Below are positions 10,206 through 22,300 of a stretch of DNA of 64,000 nt, piece by piece; positions within the stretch are counted from its first letter, which is position 1; every line of letters starts with the position of its first letter. The position numbers and the translations under genes are program-made. The DNA is from Tetranychus cinnabarinus (Eukaryota; Arthropoda; Arachnida; Trombidiformes; Tetranychidae). Location: the NCBI GenBank assembly GCA_022266195.1, contig WHVY01000001.1, positions 19,034,001 to 19,098,000 on the forward strand. The letters are read 5' to 3'. The notes under the pieces are model-generated. The model saw only the letters and a list, made by a program, of their open reading frames with translations. It did no database searches and was not told where the DNA came from.

Positions 10206-13200
10206 ATGTGGAACGTGATGTGCGATGTTATGCCAACTATCGCTGAAGATTCAACTTCACAACGCAATCTTTTCGCCGGAGATGAAAACAACTTCGAACA
10301 GCTCATGTTTAATATGCTTGATGAAAGAGACAAGCTTGTGGAAACTTTAAGAGCAACTCAAGTTCAGTTAGATGAAACTCGTAATAAATTACATGAAACT
10401 GAAAAGGAGAAAGAATCTCTTATCAAACAACTAAATGCCAATCTACCACAAGTAAGGCTATTTTCTAACAATACTAATTACTTTACTGCAAAAAGTTTTT
10501 ATCATTCATTAATATTTTTGTTTATCTCTCTAGGAATTCGCTAGTTTAACTAGGGAATTAAATCAAGCCAGAGAACAACTTGAAGAAGCTAACGAAGAAA
10601 TTTCAGAATTGAAAGCTGAAAGAAATAATACGAGGGTAAGATATATTGAAATAACCAACGATAATTGGCAATTTTATTGTTGTGACTTTAAATCATTTAT
10701 TTGACTTATCGCATTTTATCACTTTATTTGTGAACTATTTCTAATTCATCTTATTTTTTTAAATTTAGCTACTTCTCGAGCATTTGGAATGTTTAGTATC
10801 CAGACATGAAAGGTCTCTTCGCATGACAGTCGTCAAAAGACAGGCCCAATCTCCTAGTGGTGTGTCTTCCGAGGTTGAAGTGCTAAAAGCTTTAAAGTCT
10901 TTGTTCGAGCATCACAAAGCACTAGATGAAAAAGTTAGAGAAAAATTGCGAATTTCATTGGATCGTATCAATCAGCTTGAAGATGAACTCGCTAAATCTC
11001 ATGATGAAATTGGAAAATTGAAATCCGAGAAAAATAGTTCAAAGGAGGACCAAAATGATAAAGTTTCCAATGGACCAGTCAATGAAGAAACTAAGCAAAG
11101 TCGGTCAAGCTTAGATGAAAGTGAGATAAATGAGATGAAATCTCTTCTAGAGAAACAATCTTGTGACCTTTTAAAGTCTCGCACCCAAATAAGTGATTTG
11201 ACTAATAAGTTAAAAGAAATGGAAGAAACCATGAAGTTAGCAGAACAACAACAGATACTAATGAAAGAGGAGAACTTGAAACTGAGGGAAACTCTTCGGG
11301 AAAATAATGCCCAAAAAGAAGACCAAGAAGAAAGAATATCAACCCTTGAGAAAAGATATCTCAATGCTCAAAGGGAATCCACTTCGTTACATGATCTCAA
11401 TGAAAAGCTGGAACATGAGTTAGCGAACAAGGACGCTCAACTTAAACTTGCCGAAGAAAGGATAAATGCATTAACTGAGCGATTAGAATTAGCTGAACAA
11501 AAATTATCACAATTGGAATTCAATAGAAAACAAGAAGCTTTAATAAAAGAAGCTAAAGAAGAATCTGAGTAAGTTTCTCTATCATATTTTCCTTTGATTT
11601 CAAATGCAACTTTTCATAAAATTAATGCATTAATTTTATAATTTCACCCTTTAGCTCCGAAGAACAAGAAAGGCAAATGACTATAGAGGAACGAATCACC
11701 CGATTGAAACAACAGGTCGAAGAAAAATCAAATGAATTGCTGAGAGCAGGCCAAAGAGAAAAAATGAACAAGGAACACAACCAAAAACTTGAAGCTACTG
11801 TTGATAAACTTTTAGCTGAGTCTAATGAAAGACTTCAATTGCATTTAAAAGAACGAATTGCTGCCTTAGAAGAAAAAAGCACTTTACAACAAGAATTAGA
11901 TAGAATCCGTCGTTTGCTTGATGAAACGCAAACTGAGAAAGAAAAAATATTACTTGATTCAGCTAAACTGAGAGCAGAAATGGATTCTATGAGACAAGAT
12001 GTTCAAAATTATAGAGCTGAATCTATTCAAGTAAGATTTAATTGACTAAATAATTGATGAAATTAATTAATATTTTATGGTTGAATTTTTCTCAGGTCGC
12101 TTTGGCTGCAGCAATATCACGTAATCAAAAGAAAAGCGTTCCCAATCTTTATCGGGATAGTGAATGGAATAAAATGGATCATGCATCTAGTATTAATCAA
12201 TCAAGATTTGATTCTTCGGATACTGATTGTAGTCAGACTGATGGAAACGATAATGACAGTTTATTTGGACCAATTGATAATGTTCTTTTATCTCCATCTG
12301 GCCATTCCAGTATGTTTAACACGTTTTCTTATTCTTTAGTTATAAAATCTGTAAATTTATTGGTCGTAAAATTTATTAATTTTTCATTTGTAGATGCACA
12401 AACTTTAGCCATGATGCTTCAGGAACAACTTGATGTGATTAATAATGAAATTCGTTTGATCCAAGAGGAGAAACAAAGTTCAGAATACAGAGCTGAAGAG
12501 TTGGGATCACAACTTGAAAGTCTTGATTCTTCTATGAGTTTACTCTCTCGTGAACGTCCCTATGAACAATCTCATCTTATTGGTATTTCACCGCCCCAAA
12601 GTGGTCGTTCATCTCCTAGGTCATCTCGAGTCAGCCCATCTATAGACTATCTATCTATTTATAATCCGGTAATTCAAATTTTTATACTTTATCATGTGTG
12701 CAATTTTTCTTTTAACTTTAACATTTTTTACTGCACATTTTTCAAAAGATGAATATTGAGCGAGCCAATTGTCAAAAACTCAATCTTTACTCACAATCTT
12801 CTCCTTCTAATCGTCAGAAATTTAATGCTAACACTGCCCAAGTAGTTTTTGTTTAATTCGTTTTAAACAAAAATGTCCATTTGTCCATTTTCAAATCTTA
12901 CTGTCAATTAATACTAATTACTCGTTTCTTCTCAATTAGGAATTCAATGCATCTTGTAACAATGCTAGTCCATCTACTACTAGAGCTATTCGTTTACAAC
13001 ATGAACAACAAGCCCTGAATGAAATTAAACAAGGTCCCAATCCTATTTCCTCTTATGGCATTAATGTTCCTCCTGATATTTTACCTAGGTAAGTGGTTAA
13101 AATAATTAAACTTCATTATAAAAGTTCACAAATAATATCTCAAAATCTAGGTTTTAAAATTCTATTCAAAACTGTCTTAAATTTTAGTCTTTTATCAATC

Positions 13201-14910
13201 TCTAGATATAATAATAAATACTGAATTTAACTTTTATGTAACTAATATTTTTCTATTTTTGATGAACTTAGACAAAACCCATCCGACCTTGATGAATATC
13301 AACATTATCAAGCCAATCAACCATGTTCAACGACTTCTTCTATGGATTCGTTAAGTAAAAGGTTATATCCACCAAATCATTATCAAGTTGGACAGCAATC
13401 CCCGCAACAGCAACATCCGATGTATCCATATTATGTTTCCTCACCGATTCCTCCTCAAAAAAAGAAAGGAATAAAGTCTACCCTTGTGGGTAAACTATTT
13501 AGCAGCTCAAAGAGAGATAAATTAAAATATCAGCAACAATTTTATATGGGCAACTACCCAATCGATTCTAGTGATTACATTACCATGATGGACCCAGGTT
13601 CATCACAAAGCCTTGTCGCTTCTGGGGGTGTTCCTCCCTCTCCATCTTTAGGCTCAAAAGATTTTGACCGGCGTACACGCAAGAAAAATGAACTCCTTGC
13701 CGAAGCGATTAAAGCAGGAACACCTTTCGCTTTATGGAACGGACCTACAATTGTTGCTTGGCTAGAGGTATTTAAAAAATTAATGTCTAAAATGACTTTG
13801 ACTCCTTATCTTAACCAATATCGATTCCTTTTAACTTCCATTAATCACTCTTAACCATCTTTTTGTGTAGCTTTGGGTAGGAATGCCTACCTGGTATGTA
13901 GCTGCTTGCCGAGCTAACGTGAAATCAGGAGCCATCATGTCTGCACTATCAGATACTGAGATCCAACGTGAAATTGGAATCAGCAATCCATTACATCGTC
14001 TTAAACTTAGATTAGCTATTCAAGAAATGGTAGCTTTAACGTCTCCTTCAACCCCTAAAAATATTAACACTAGTCTTGCATTTGGAGAAATGAATCATGA
14101 ATGGATTGGAAATGAATGGTTTGTGATTAATCCTAACTTGAAACGAGATTTATTTTCTCTTATTTTTCTTTCTATTCTATCTACCAAATTTTTCGCTTCC
14201 ACTTTTTAATTCTTTTGCTCCCACTTCTCAGGTTACCATCTTTAGGTTTATCTCAATATCGTTCAACATTCATGGAGTGTTTAGTGGACGCTAGAATGTT
14301 AGAACATCTAACCAAAAAGGATCTACGTGTTCATCTCAAAATGTTAGATGCATTTCACAGAAATAGCCTTCAATTTGGCATTAATTGTCTAAAAAGGCTT
14401 AATTATGATAAAAGAGCTTTAGAAGAAAGGCGTAGAAACTGTGAAAATGATATTATAGGTATAATCTAAATTTATTGTTTCATTCTGAATTCAATTTTAA
14501 CAATTTAGAAACTTTTTCCATAGATGTTCTTGTTTGGTCCAATGAAAGAGTCATCAAATGGGTTAATAACATTAATTTAAGAGAATATTCCTGTAATCTA
14601 ATCGAGTCTGGTGTCCATGGAGCTCTTATTGCTTTGGATGAAAATTTTGATGCCGCTCAAATGGCCTTATTCCTCCAGATTCCAGTTCAAAATGTACAGG
14701 TAGGTTAAATTGACTATTGAAAAATTTTCCAATATAATTCCATCTTTTTTAATTCAAATATTTTTTTATGACTTGCAGACGAGACAAATTCTTGAGAATG
14801 AATTCAATGAGCTTTTACTGAAGGGAACTGACCGTCGGCGAAATCAAGTGGGTATAGAATGGAGCCATTGTGTGGATATCAGCTCTAATGGCTATCTTAA
14901 CAGGTCATAG
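10206..14910 (+). CDS. PPFIA: Liprin-alpha, synaptic scaffold
   Basis: Thirteen coding exons join in frame to about 1177 residues: 10206-10451, 10534-10635, 10769-11568, 11655-12030, 12096-12309, 12394-12668, 12749-12841, 12940-13088, 13272-13767, 13871-14118, 14232-14458, 14524-14699, 14779-14910. Liprin-alpha organises presynaptic active zones and binds LAR-type phosphatases (Drosophila Liprin-alpha, worm SYD-2). Diagnostic blocks are HLECLVSRHERSLRMTVVKR in the N-terminal coiled coil, the DAQTLAMMLQEQLD segment, KKKGIKSTLVGKLF, and three C-terminal SAM domains from about residue 900 (PTIVAWLELWVGMPTWYVAA, NHEWIGNEWLPSLGLSQY, DVLVWSNERVIKW). The last exon reads to a stop at 14908-14910, shortly after SAM3. 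The usual PDZ-binding end TYSC is not seen, so an alternative last exon may exist. Confidence 0.95.
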
Positions 14911-15704
14911 ATAATCCAAGTCCCACACCATCGTCCCGGGCAAGAGATAGACTGGTTTGAGGAGGACGATAAACCGCTGGAAAGAAGAGGACGTTGTAAT
15001 CATTGTAATTAATCGTGTTTGCCAAGTATGTTTTTAACAGATGTATTAATCACTTTGGTGACTTGTTGGTTTTATAACGGATTCCTTGAATAAATCTTTA
15101 AGGGTAAGAATTCAACCAAATTTGTAGCATTATTATGTTTTTCTCATTTTTTTCTTTTTTTCCAATCATGAAGAATAAATACTCTACAGTGGTTCAGATT
15201 CTGAAGACTCCATTTTATCAATAAACCAGGAGAGTGAAAAGAACTTCATTCGTGTTTCGTTCGTAATCTCAAAGTTGCTTTTACTGCATGCGAAGTGTCA
15301 GATTAACATCTTGATGAACCTTCAATTATGACAACATTAATAAATTTGACTCAAATTCAGTCTGTAATATTCTCGAGAAGTAGCTGCAGAAGGTTCGTGG
15401 GAATCATCTGAAGAAGTCGCGTTGCATTTAAAATGATCGAATTGAATCTTGGAACACTCGAATTACATAAGGTTCATTCAGCAGGCAACATTTATTCCGA
15501 GCTATCTGAGCTTTGCATGAGCTCTGAAGTACATAGTAAAGACAGTGGAGCAAATATAATGGACTCAGATCACATTAATGCATTGGACATGGCACTCACA
15601 ATTTGATGGCTGTTGGTAGCTTAAAGAAAGGGGACAATCTAATGCAATTATTTGAAAGAATGTTGGAATCTACACAGCGCTTCGATTCAAGAATTTGAGT
15701 CAAA

Positions 15705-15965
15705 ATGAATTAAGTTTCATAATTCTGGATCATTTCAGCCAGAATCGATCCTTCAAAATACAGATTGATGCAAACAAAATTTCACAAAACATGAATTACT
15801 CAATTGTATTCCACTAGTCAAAAGTAATGAAAAAAATTGTAATAATTTTAAGTTCAAATAGAATATTCAATCTATTTAATGATAAATTTTGACAACAATA
15901 TGACTTGAAAAACGTTTTTATAAACGATTTGAACAGATTTTATAATATAATATAATGTATTGACA
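15705..15965. repeat. mtSSB 3'-flank repeat, right copy
   Basis: Direct copy of 6278-6555 with scattered substitutions and small indels. It is followed, in the same order as the left copy, by a remnant of mtSSB exon 4. Confidence 0.8.
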
Positions 15966-16014
15966 AACAAGTTATAATCCATCTTTACCATAAGAATCTT
16001 TAACAGCAAATATT

Positions 16015-16092
16015 TTCTTATGAAGTCATCATGGAGAACAGTTTATTCATGATACTTGTTTCGGTGGAGACAGCATGGTAAGAGCTTGGGCC
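16015..16092 (-). pseudogene. mtSSB exon-4 remnant
   Basis: The block with GAGAACAGTTTATTCATGAT, TTTCGGTGGAGACAGCATGG and a following TAAGA aligns with exon 4 of the intact gene (GAGAACAATTTATTCATTGT, TTTCAGTGGCGACAGAATGG). Exons 1-3 cannot be seen nearby, and the remaining sequence toward PPIB has diverged. This is the decayed half of the duplicated mtSSB-CNOT1 block; the intact mtSSB is at 6.6-7.4 kb. Confidence 0.7.
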
Positions 16093-16895
16093 GATTTCAT
16101 TAAGTTTAAGATTATCGGGTAAAACCTTTCTTCATCCAAACGATTACAGTAAACCCTCTCTAATTGTCACAGAGTCATGAAGCCTCTAATTAGTTAGTTC
16201 AACACTAATCGCTGTCGATGATGCATAGACTCGTCGCTAGCTGAATTTGATTTCAAAAATATTTTAAGATTTGTTGAAATCTAATGTTTCAGTCTTTTGT
16301 TCCGTTTCAATCAAAAGGAATGATTGGAAATAAAGGAATAAATGGGAAAACTTTGACTTTCAAGTTAAGGTACTCTTAACTGGCTGGTCCGCAAGAGCAT
16401 TAAAATGGAGTCAATTTCAGCATTCGTTTCTATTTAACATCATTTCGAATAACGAATGAACCATTCCCCGAAGACTCATGCTTTGGTTACGGAATGTTTT
16501 CATTTTGAACATTCCTCTGTAAATATGTTAAAAGTAATAATAATAATAAAAGTGATACAACAAAATTCCTTTCAGTTATTTCAGTTTCGTAGCTTTAACT
16601 GAATAGTTCAAAATTTACAATAAAAAACGTTTATTCTCTTATTAGAAATGAAAATTTACATACGAAAGAGTTAAAAAGATATAAAAAATTTAACAGTTGA
16701 GCAAAAATGAAACTGTTATGAACTTTGATGACTTATTTTAATAAGTAGAGTTTACTTTTGTCTTTGCCAGCTCTTTGTTTACTATTGGTCCTTAACTGGT
16801 TTGAACGCCACATCATCTTTTAATTTTACCAATAATCAGTATTGAATTTTATTTCTTTTTGTGATGTATCGATTCTGATGGATATTTCACTCTTT

Positions 16896-17507
16896 TCACT
16901 GTCTTAGATTAATAAACTGATTAACTTCTTCAACTACTGAATTTTCAATGATAACGTTTTGAATAGGAGCATCATTTTGCGCATTTGTTTGTAGTCTTTC
17001 AATAGCTCTAACAATGTCCATACCAGCAATTACTTTACCAAAGACTGTATGTTTATTATCCAACCAACGAGCAGGTACTGTGGTGATAAAGAATTGACTT
17101 CCATTGGTATCTTTACCAGCGTTGGCCATGGATAACATACCAGGTTCCTTATGTTGAACAAGGAAATTTTCATCTGGGAACGTTCTTCCATAGATAGACA
17201 ATCCTCCGGTTCCATCATGATTGGTAACATCTCCTCCTTGAATCATAAAGTTGGCGATTACTCGATGGAATCTGGATCCTCTGTAACCATAACCATTATG
17301 TCCTCTGCCAGCAAAGGTAACAAAATTTTTGACCGTCTTGGGAGCAACATCACCGAATAATCCTAATGTTATGGTTCCTGCTGATCTGCCACCAATGGAA
17401 ACATCAAACTTAACTTTATGTGTTATCTTCACTGCTAAACTATCCGCTAATTGGGACCATTGGAGGCTACAAAGAACCAGGGAACAAAAAGCAATTCTTC
17501 CAATCAT
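16896..17507 (-). CDS. PPIB: Secretory-pathway peptidyl-prolyl isomerase (cyclophilin B type)
   Basis: Intronless gene of 203 residues. Residues 1-24 form a signal peptide, placing the enzyme in the ER lumen, where it catalyses proline cis-trans isomerisation during folding. The cyclophilin domain is complete. The catalytic Arg is in SRFHRVI (R82, matching R55 of cyclophilin A), with FMIQGGD, SMANAGKDTNGSQFFIT and RWLDNKHTVFGKV supplying the other active-site positions (F87, M88, Q90, F140, W148, H153). The Trp for cyclosporin binding is present. The C-terminus (NQFINLRQ) lacks a KDEL-type signal, as is usual for cyclophilin B. It sits within the interval separating the duplicated mtSSB and CNOT1 blocks. 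The lack of introns would fit a retrogene, but several genes here are intronless. Confidence 0.95.
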   Translation of the reverse strand: MIGRIAFCSLVLCSLQWSQLADSLAVKITHKVKFDVSIGGRSAGTITLGLFGDVAPKTVKNFVTFAGRGHNGYGYRGSRFHRVIANFMIQGGDVTNHDGTGGLSIYGRTFPDENFLVQHKEPGMLSMANAGKDTNGSQFFITTVPARWLDNKHTVFGKVIAGMDIVRAIERLQTNAQNDAPIQNVIIENSVVEEVNQFINLRQ

Positions 17508-19202
17508 TTATTTAAATTTAACTAATAACAATGTTGCTGTAAGATTTTGGATGACACGTTGATGGATTTACTTTTGGCACTTATTTTATGTTGATCATTT
17601 TAATACATTCTTTTTTCTGTAACAAGACATACGCTTAGACCTAACCAAATTCAAGAATGATGACAATGAGCTAAGGGAACAGCCTATTTGTAGCCTGAAA
17701 ACTGGTCTTATTTTAGTGATCCAACAAAGAAAGGTAATGATCAAAAAGATGGAGAAGGTGTTTGAGTGTGTATATAACGGGATCTGGTTCTTTTTACATC
17801 CCAACCCAGGTCAAGCTCAATAATACCTGAGAAGCTAAAGTAGGATAAGAAGAAATGAAGAAGAAGCACATGATGATGATGATGACGATGATGGGATTAG
17901 TTGAGGCAACAACCTTTAAAAAATTATCTTAATAAAGTAAAGGTTTAGAAACAGAATTTTCACCTATTTTTGAATCATGAACAACACCTTCTTTCTGTTT
18001 ATAAATTATCCGATTCAGTGCAAAACATTAAGAATAAAGTTTATCATCCTTTAATCTCAACAACCACCCAGATATGACCATTAGGATTACTTTAATCATT
18101 AATTATTGATCAATTTTTACTTCACCCAGTTGTTTGAACACAATGTCAACACAAAATAAACAAACTCGAATAACGTATTAGGTTGATCAGAGCAAAATGT
18201 CCGTTTTTTGATTGGATAGCATCTAAGGATTAATTGCTCAATGTCTTTAAGTTTGAACTTTTTTTTTGTACAATTTTGATTTTTCTTGCCAATGAATTAC
18301 TAATTTTGAGAAAAGAAGAAATGATTTGTAAAAATCAAGCAACAACTCAATTTTTGAGCCAAAAGTGGTCAGAATCTCGAATTTTCCAGTCCAACTGCAT
18401 TATGCGACAATATTTATCTAATAGAGCTGAGCAAATTTTAGAACTACTAGTAACAAGTTTAGCCTTACACTATTAAAGAAAAACTACTGTAATTTAAATT
18501 CTATCACTAGAATGGCCAATACTATCGACGAGGAGCGCAATAAAGTTGCTTGCTTTGATCATGAAATGCAGAAAAAAGCATTCAAATGATGCTTGTAAAC
18601 GCCTTAACCTATGCTGCAACACTTCGCCATAAAACTGGTGTAGACCAAAAAACAGTGGCATCGTAAACGGCATTACAAAACCAAGATACATGCTGATGCT
18701 TAGTGTGAGGCACAAAAGAAACAATGTTCCTAAAATAAAAGATCAGCCAATTATGATGCTTAGTCAGCAAATTGTCCTCTAGAAAACCGGAAATTTAGAG
18801 ATCTTTTAGACGTCCTTTATAGTCCTTTCGTTTCCTAATCCCTTTGATATGAAAATTTAATTCATAGAGAAGTCCGATGACTCATTATCTTTTTATATTA
18901 AATTAACACAGTTATAAAATATGATTCATATGATAATAAATAACGATAAAATTTTGATTAAAAATTTCGAGTCAAAGCTATTTTCCGTTAAAATTGTACA
19001 AATAGGAAAACGGCTAATCATACGACATGAAACATGACTGGTATATTATTTTTTATAATGATACTATCCCTCCCTTATGGAGTTATAGACTTATGAGTCG
19101 CCCTCTTTCGGAGTTTCAAATTTTATCAAAAGACAAGTATTCTCCAAATTTCGCCCAAGATCATCAAGAAAATGTTAAATAACATTAGGAAACAATTTAA
19201 TT
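17508..19202. other. Spacer before CNOT1
   Basis: It contains a GAT trinucleotide run at 17870-17894 and a 76-codon minus-strand open frame at 18494-18724 with two hydrophobic segments (see findings). The last 110 bases are the CNOT1 promoter-proximal sequence duplicated at 7.9 kb. No other gene is supported. Confidence 0.45.
17870..17894. repeat. GAT trinucleotide microsatellite
   Basis: Short run of GAT units with one GAC interruption, in the spacer upstream of cyclophilin B. Confidence 0.8.
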
Positions 19203-19399
19203 ATGATGAATCAAGATTCTCTTCAATTTGCCCTTAATGCTGTGTCCAATATTGTCCATAATTCAATAAATCGGAAAAATTACAAACAACAATTAAGTGA
19301 ACTTCAAAAGGTATGATTTGGCCTTTTCTCTCTCTTTTTTTCTTTCCCTCTTTGTTTCTATTGGAACCTTGTCTCTATCATACTCTTTTTTTCCTTTCC
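19093..19399 (+). repeat. Duplicated CNOT1 5' region, right copy
   Basis: Counterpart of 7927-8221. This copy is continuous with the rest of CNOT1 and is therefore taken as the functional one. Confidence 0.9.
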
Positions 19400-22300
19400 T
19401 TGTATTTTTGGCCTAAGTTACCAACTACATTTGTACTGTTTTTTAAACACATTTTCACCTTATTTCTTTTTCCTGCCTCTCTTTCTCTTTCTTTCTTCAG
19501 TCTCTTTCTTTTCTTTCTTTTTTACACTCAACTGCTACATCTTCTTTCTTGTATCCAATGGTTCACCCTTTTTATTTAATCAACTCAGCATTTAGTTTTC
19601 AGTTTTTATAAGCTAATCATTTTGTTTAAAATTAAATTTTCAACACTGCCCATGGCTTTTGTCTTGAAGGGCAAAAAAGTCATCGGACATTAAACAAATG
19701 AAGATAGGTGAAAAAGAGAAAAAGATTCAATGTATATTTCTAACCCCCCTCTTTCTTTTTTACTTTCTTTTTCCATTTCTTCTCTGTCTTCCTAATTTTT
19801 TTTCTCTTTCTCTTTTGCAGAAAGATCATAGTCTCTTTCTTCCTTTCATTGCTCTTCTTCCTCTTTTCTTTCTACATTTTCAATCAAATCTCTTTCTTCT
19901 TCCGTTCTTTGTGTGTATATGTGTATTAGCCTGAATATTAACTAATTGACTTTATCTTGATTGTTAATTTAACTAAAATTGTAGATTAACTTTACTGTGC
20001 AAACGTGACCATGTTCTTCAACACTGTAATTTCTATATTTTGTTAATACATTATCTCACCTTCTCTTTATCTTTCCTTCCATTTCTTTTTTTTACATTTC
20101 AACAGTTTGTTAATAAATTTGGATTTGAATGTGAAAGACATCTCTATCGTTGTATATTCGATTCATTGTTGGCAACCCAGCACACCGATACTCTTAAAAA
20201 TTCGATCCTTTGTCAACTCTTCTCGGATCTTGGTTCATTTTTTGAGAAGCCTAATTTTTCAACTCTAATCAGATTTTCTTTTAATAAAGGCCCTTTTAAA
20301 AATAAAATCAGTGACAGTAGCAATACTGAAAGCAACACCGCTGACTGTTCATCAGTTGGAAACTCCTTAAACGGAGCTAGTAACAACAATCGTTCCCAGG
20401 AATCTTCTGGAGCTGCTGGTGTTACTCAGAATAACTCAAGTGATCTAAGTGTTGTTAACAAAGTCCGAGAGCTTTGTAAATGCTTGAAATTGAACGATAC
20501 ACATAAATTAGCCTTGCTCTTGTGTTTAGATGAACTTGATTCAGCTGAACGAGAAGTTCAATTGAGCAAGTGTGATTTCATCAGTATCCCAGAGTTAACA
20601 TATTTTATGTTATCGCAATTGCATTCAAGCAAAGAGCCTTTTGCCAAAGAAAGTATAGAAAAAATTAAAGAAGGTAGGTTGCTGCTTTCATATTCAATAA
20701 CCTTTCTCTGTTCCATTTGCGAAATTTCATCATCTGATCTACAAAACCTCACCCTTGTTGGATCTTTTTTCTTTCATATTGTCTTTTTATTTCAATTTTT
20801 AATCTTAATTCCTTTCTTTTGTTTATTCTTTTCCCTCCTTGGAATATCATGTTGACGATCACTTATTTCAATAGACTTGGAAGCTAGTGGAAATCATATT
20901 TCTAAAGATAAATTTCTACCTATAGATTCTCCATTCTGTGATAGTGTTGAGATGGAGTCCAATTCTTTTGGTAATCTTTCTGGTCTCTCAGATGACCAAA
21001 TAACCAATATGCTGGTCAATGAAAACGATGTCCAATTAAGTTCTGAGCTGATGAGTCAATTTGATATTACACCTAAACTTTGCGCCAAGATTTTGTTAGC
21101 ACTGTGTGAACATCCCAAAGGCCAAGAAAACAATCTACCCCAAAGGTTTGAGGAAATTGACACTCTAGCAAATTTGTGTCGCGAGTTTCTACCTTCAGCC
21201 TCACCCTTAATGGACATCCTTCAAGAAATAGACTCTGAAACATTTGTAAACATAAGTAGCAAAATGATCAATAATAAGCATTTTGGGAAAATACATCCAG
21301 TTTTCTCCAGATTCTGGCAATTTTGTTCCAATCTTTGCAATACCGAAAAACAAGGTTTGTGTTTTACATTTATTTTTTATTTTATATTTTTCCATAATAT
21401 ATTAATCAATTTCTTTTTACAGGTATCTCTCTTTTAGGAATGATCTTCTTCGGTAGACTTTGGTCCAATAACCTCGAATTCCAGTTAGGAGTTATCATGA
21501 ACTGTGTTAGAAATCAATTAGTGGTTAAATTACTGTCAGCTGGTCCCACAGGTCCAGGTCCAGGCGGTGGTAATGATCTAAGTCAATTGGTACCTAACTT
21601 GGAATCTCTCAAGTGTCTACCCGACTTTGAAGGCAACCCCGAGCTTTCAAATTGGAAATACCAAAAACTCTATTCGATCATTATTGAAATAAGTGCTGCC
21701 AACTCCTCAAATAAACAGTCGGTTACTATGGGTTCCATGTTTTATAATCAAATCATCGACCTGTTTAAATGGCCAATTCATCATTGTCCTGACCTAGTAG
21801 CCCTTGGTTTGCTTGGATGTGGAAGTGTCTCATCCATTTGTAAAAATGATATTCTTAACATGACAATTCCATCCTTCCTCAGCAACCATCCAAACGCCGC
21901 CATAATTTTGCACACCATTTGGAGTACAAATGATTTGATTGGCAATGTTCAAAACAATTGTCAGTGGGCTAAGCAAGTACTTCTTCAATCCATGTGCGAG
22001 TTTTACATGAAAAGTCCACCTGAAGAACAACAACAACGATTGTCTAGAATTTTGGATGTGGCTCAAGATCTTAAAGCACTTAGTCTATTGCTTAATAGCA
22101 ATTGCCATCCTTTCGTAATTGACTTGGCTTGCCTAGCATCTAGAAGAGAGTACCTCAAATTAGATAAATGGTTAATGGACAAAATTGAATCACACGGTGA
22201 ACCATTTGTGAAAGCCTGTATAGTGTTCCTAAATCGTCGTTGCAATGCACTCGTCAGTGGTAATAAAACATTGGATGTTAACTCATTAAACTCAGCTTTA

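Larger units (their letters stand above)
14911..16895. other. Spacer with decayed duplicate sequence
   Basis: The 2-kb spacer begins with the probable liprin-alpha 3' UTR; an open run just after the stop (to about 15009) could be an alternative C-terminus. A 57-codon frame at 15433-15606, followed by a shifted frame to about 15700, looks coding-like but is not recognised. Then come the mtSSB-flank repeat (15705-15965) and an mtSSB exon-4 remnant near 16.02-16.09 kb. The rest, to the cyclophilin 3' end, shows nothing. Confidence 0.5.

Noticed and set aside
10999..11364. 121-codon minus-strand frame in liprin-alpha
   Set aside because: Antisense of coiled-coil codons; Ser/Phe-rich artefact.
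19313..19934. Two Phe/Leu-rich plus-strand open frames
   Set aside because: They are products of the pyrimidine-rich CNOT1 intron 1, not proteins.
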